Shown: positions 60,827 through 64,000 of the stretch, piece after piece
Layout of the letters: each line of letters begins with the position of its first letter
Position numbering within the stretch: the first letter of the stretch is position 1
Assembly (NCBI GenBank): GCA_037833965.1
Contig: AP031358.1
Location: forward strand, 11,726,001 to 11,790,000
Direction of reading: 5' to 3'
Origin: Marchantia polymorpha subsp. ruderalis
Lineage: Eukaryota > Streptophyta > Marchantiopsida > Marchantiales > Marchantiaceae
Length of the DNA: 64,000 bases
Notes under the pieces: generated by a model
Seen by the model: only the letters and a program-made list of their open reading frames with translations
The model's database searches: none
What the model was told of the DNA's origin: nothing
Made by a program: the position numbers and the translations under genes

Positions 60827-63800
60827 CCTTTTCGTTTTCTTTTTTCTCTTTATAAACTACTCAACTTCATTTAGAGCACGTGACTTTCTAAGCAAATTGT
60901 GTACAATGTATCACATTTTGGCATATTTAAAAGCTACACGCTATCGGACATGCACCTTGAGAAAAAGTGTGTAGTGAATTCAGTTAGTCTAAGATTCTAG
61001 CGCGGAATTCTACAGAGATCTACAAGAACAAAAATATGAAGCAGACTGGTATATTGGAAGACAACTTATGCATGTTCCGATGCTCCAACGCGTTGTGGTG
61101 CTTCAGGAGACTTTTCCATTCGTCCGCCAACTTTCACACTAGATTTTCTGAAGGAGGTGCGACCCATCTTCTGACAAGATATCAATAATATCTGACTTCA
61201 ACTAACTATATGCAATATAGCGGTATCTCTCAGCTGAACAAAAAATTTGAAAGCTAGTTGTGAACCACAATTCGAAAGGGACTCGGAATGTTAATCATCC
61301 CATGGAGGGATCTGTAAATCTCCAGAAGAATATCGCCCCGATATTTGTTTACAATCACAGCAACACATGCATGGCTTGTGTTGTACGGTCTAAATGTTGA
61401 CCTGAGCTGGATCCAGTTTCACTTGCATCACCCTTCTGCATTACATCACTTTCATCACTCTTCTGCAAAAGTAACTCACAAACTCTGCAGTGAAGATGGA
61501 GTTGGATCACCGTGTAGAAGTGCTTAAAGTTAACACTATGGGTATTTAATCTGCTGTAGCAGTTCTATATATTTTGCATTGCCTGCGCAGATCCATATTG
61601 AGAAACTGAAGACTTTGAAGCTTCTCGAACCGCAAGGAAATATTTCTTCATTTTTGTCCCGTGTGGCGAGAATACTATCTTGTATTCTTGTTGATATTGA
61701 CTGATTGATTCTGATATACAGTCAATTAAGTTTTGTATGCTTCTTGTGCGAATCATCTGTGAGATAGAAAACTATAAGACCCCTTGGCTGATAGTGTGCA
61801 TTGAATCAACGCTGTTCTGCCACGTTGAATTACCAAAGCGAGGCTGGGGTTCGGTGTTCAATCAGGCCGAGTGGAAGAAGCTAGATATTTCCCCTTTCTT
61901 TCTAATGGAGAGTATCAGTCTGATGGTAAAGCGATTTGGAAGATATCATGGGAAATCATATATTTTTTGGCAAGTGATTCAATTCACTCAAATATATTAG
62001 AACTTCCTGACTTGAACTTTCGTAAATCTTAGGAGCTATCAGTTCGTTTCTTGATTAGCTTCCTCAGCATCCCAGACCTGCTGGATATCACTAAACCTGG
62101 ATCATGCATTTCTTTCCACTCAATCACGCCAACTACGATCCAAATTATTGGAGATTTAGCGCTAAAAATCATCAAAATCCATCCAAGACATTGTTCCTAT
62201 TCATAATTTCTGAAATCTTCACGAATTTCAGATTTTCCAGGCATTCCAAAGTGAATGGGAAGTCAAATTTGCTTACCTGCAGACGATCTGAAAATCTTTA
62301 TAACTGGAGTATGTGCCAGATTTCATTTCATAATGCCTTTGAATGCATTATGAAATGCAAATCATTCTCGACTCTTAATAGTATTAAGAGTCGAGAATCG
62401 ATTGCTAACGTCTGCCATGCTGATTTTCGGCTATTATCAGGTAAAGGTTGCCATAGGTATTCATTTAATTATAGTTGTAAACATGCAGCCGCCGGATGAC
62501 GTTTATCGTGGACCCACAAGTTGATAGACGAAATTCTGATCCATGACGTGTTCTACAATAACGATTGGAATGCTCTGTCTGGTGACTGAAAATTCTTGTT
62601 CACTTTTCATCACTTTTCATGAAACATTCTCTTTGCTTCTTCCCGGTAGGCTTTTCCACTCACGACTTTGATGTTGTTTCTTTGAGCACATGGGTTTCGC
62701 ATCATGCCCGTTGCAATGATTGTTTCCTACGTTACGTGTACAGAAAAGTCCATCTGAAAAGCCTCAGTTCAGAATTCAGGCCTCCTGTCTCCTCCGCTCG
62801 TATGTGATGGCCACGAGATGAACCGCACTGCCTTCTTAAGAACGAACTAGTATCTTCTGCATATGTGTAGAGTAAACTTTACTCGTTTTGGTCGTACGAC
62901 ACCATTTGGGCCGAACAAAACACTGCACTAAAAGTCTTAATGTCGCTGTCATTGGCTATTAGAGGATATACGAACACGTCCACGAAGAATAGACGACATC
63001 AAGCGGACTTATCTCGTCTTCAGTCACCGGTCAAATGGATAGTGTCTACTGCGCAAATCCGTATCGCAAATCAGGCCTGAGCAAGGATCAGTGCCATGCA
63101 CGCGCTTTATTGACCTGGTCCTCATCTCAAAGGTGCTTAGCAGCAAATACCTGCCCCAGTACTCTGACACAAACCTGGAACATAAAACAACCAGATCACG
63201 TGATCTGCTACTGCTGAATCTAGGTGCGCGGAGAGAAGAGCGTAGCGGTGTTAAGAGTCTTATTATGTTGAATAATTGAACGTCCATGATTGGTGTAGAT
63301 CAGAAGAAGTTCACATCTGCCTGGAGAAAATCATGCCACCTCTCTCACACCGTAGCAAAGGAGGACTCTCATAATCGATCCGTCTCTATAGACGATGCTC
63401 TCTACTAGGACCATTCTTCACCGAATTTATTCATCTGCCGAGTCCGTCATACACCGGATTCGACACACAGTCGTCGTCCTTAGAGGATAATGGTATAAGG
63501 CTAACCTATCTCTCAAATTTCAGACAGGAGTGTATGTATTACTCCCTTCGATATCCTTGTCCTTTCTAAAAAAACAGAAATTCAGTCATCCTTGAATATC
63601 TGGTCTGAGACTTTGTCACAGTATGTATCTGGAACAGGAACCTAGTTGACTAATTGCACGTCGACCTATCCTATAGATTGGTGCAATTTATTCCGATTTC
63701 AACTTTGTGAACCAGTCCAAATGAACTCGCTGCTTCAGTAAGAAACTACGTTCAGATTTTATCTCTCAGAATGATATTGTGCTTCTGTACAGGGTTCACG

Positions 63801-64000
63801 CTGACATATTTCAGAGCTGTCATATATGCAAGTTCACGCCATTGCAACTCTTAGCGTGAAAGGATCGACGTTCATATGCAATCTCTTCCAATGTCATGTA
63901 GCGAAGTGCGAAAGTCGCAATCCATGGCTTTATACATCTGCGCTCCAACCGCTGATGCTCCACTTCATCACACCAGTTAAACATTTGCTTCTAGTCCGTG
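60827..64000. other. Intergenic region; nothing recognised except hairpins
   Basis: Frames at 61737-62000 and 62104-62499 (plus) and 63024-63287 (minus) have no recognisable domain. Two adjacent hairpins near 62.35 kb are listed separately. No gene or element was identified up to the window end. Confidence 0.35.
62324..62398. repeat. Two adjacent perfect hairpins
   Basis: The first has 13-bp arms CATTTCATAATGC and GCATTATGAAATG with an 8-nt loop (62,324-62,357). The second has 17-bp arms ATTCTCGACTCTTAATA and TATTAAGAGTCGAGAAT with a single-base loop (62,364-62,398). Six bases separate them. Confidence 0.9.

Overview
The window looks like nuclear DNA of a land plant, most likely a liverwort close to Marchantia. 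The grounds are plant-type proteins (a mitochondrial citrate synthase and a DOT2/SART-1 splicing factor), GT-AG introns, sparse genes in a repeat-rich background, and decayed copies of two repetitive protein families that I recall from Marchantia proteins (a long coiled-coil family and a cytosine-methyltransferase-bearing retroelement). The species call is from memory of protein families and was not checked by a search.

Only three loci look intact as coding genes. (1) At 440-3461 on the minus strand, a three-exon pogo/Tigger (CENP-B-like) transposase-derived gene of about 611 codons is open throughout, but glycine replaces its first catalytic aspartate. (2) At 8838-10232 on the minus strand, an uninterrupted 464-codon mitochondrial citrate synthase has every active-site residue; the lack of introns is notable for a plant. 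(3) At 29972-36643 on the plus strand, a 12-exon gene encodes a 962-residue SART-1/Snu66/DOT2 protein of the U4/U6.U5 tri-snRNP. All eleven splice junctions keep the frame.

The rest is mostly decayed. 12.8-15.9 kb holds two degenerate copies of an RFI2-like RING finger gene in tandem, separated by a 52-bp minisatellite. 17.27-17.82 kb is a fragment of an NPF/PTR transporter. 18.4-23.6 kb is a nested mosaic: a minus-strand retroelement fossil with a C5-cytosine methyltransferase domain, split by an insertion that carries the Marchantia-type coiled-coil family. 24-29 kb is very AT-rich and essentially empty. 38.77-39.4 kb is a second, badly decayed pogo/Tigger copy. 40.6-41.9 kb is a GC-rich inverted-repeat element. 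42.3-44.3 kb is a dead hAT transposon. 49.5-52.5 kb and 56.9-58.1 kb (plus a possible LTR) are Ty1/copia fossils in opposite orientations, the first with an internal inverted duplication around a tandem array. From 58 kb to the end I see no recognisable gene, only several near-perfect hairpins.

The intact genes are housekeeping or transposon-derived and have no evident joint function. The most unusual signal is the methyltransferase-bearing retroelement and the lineage-restricted coiled-coil family nested inside it.
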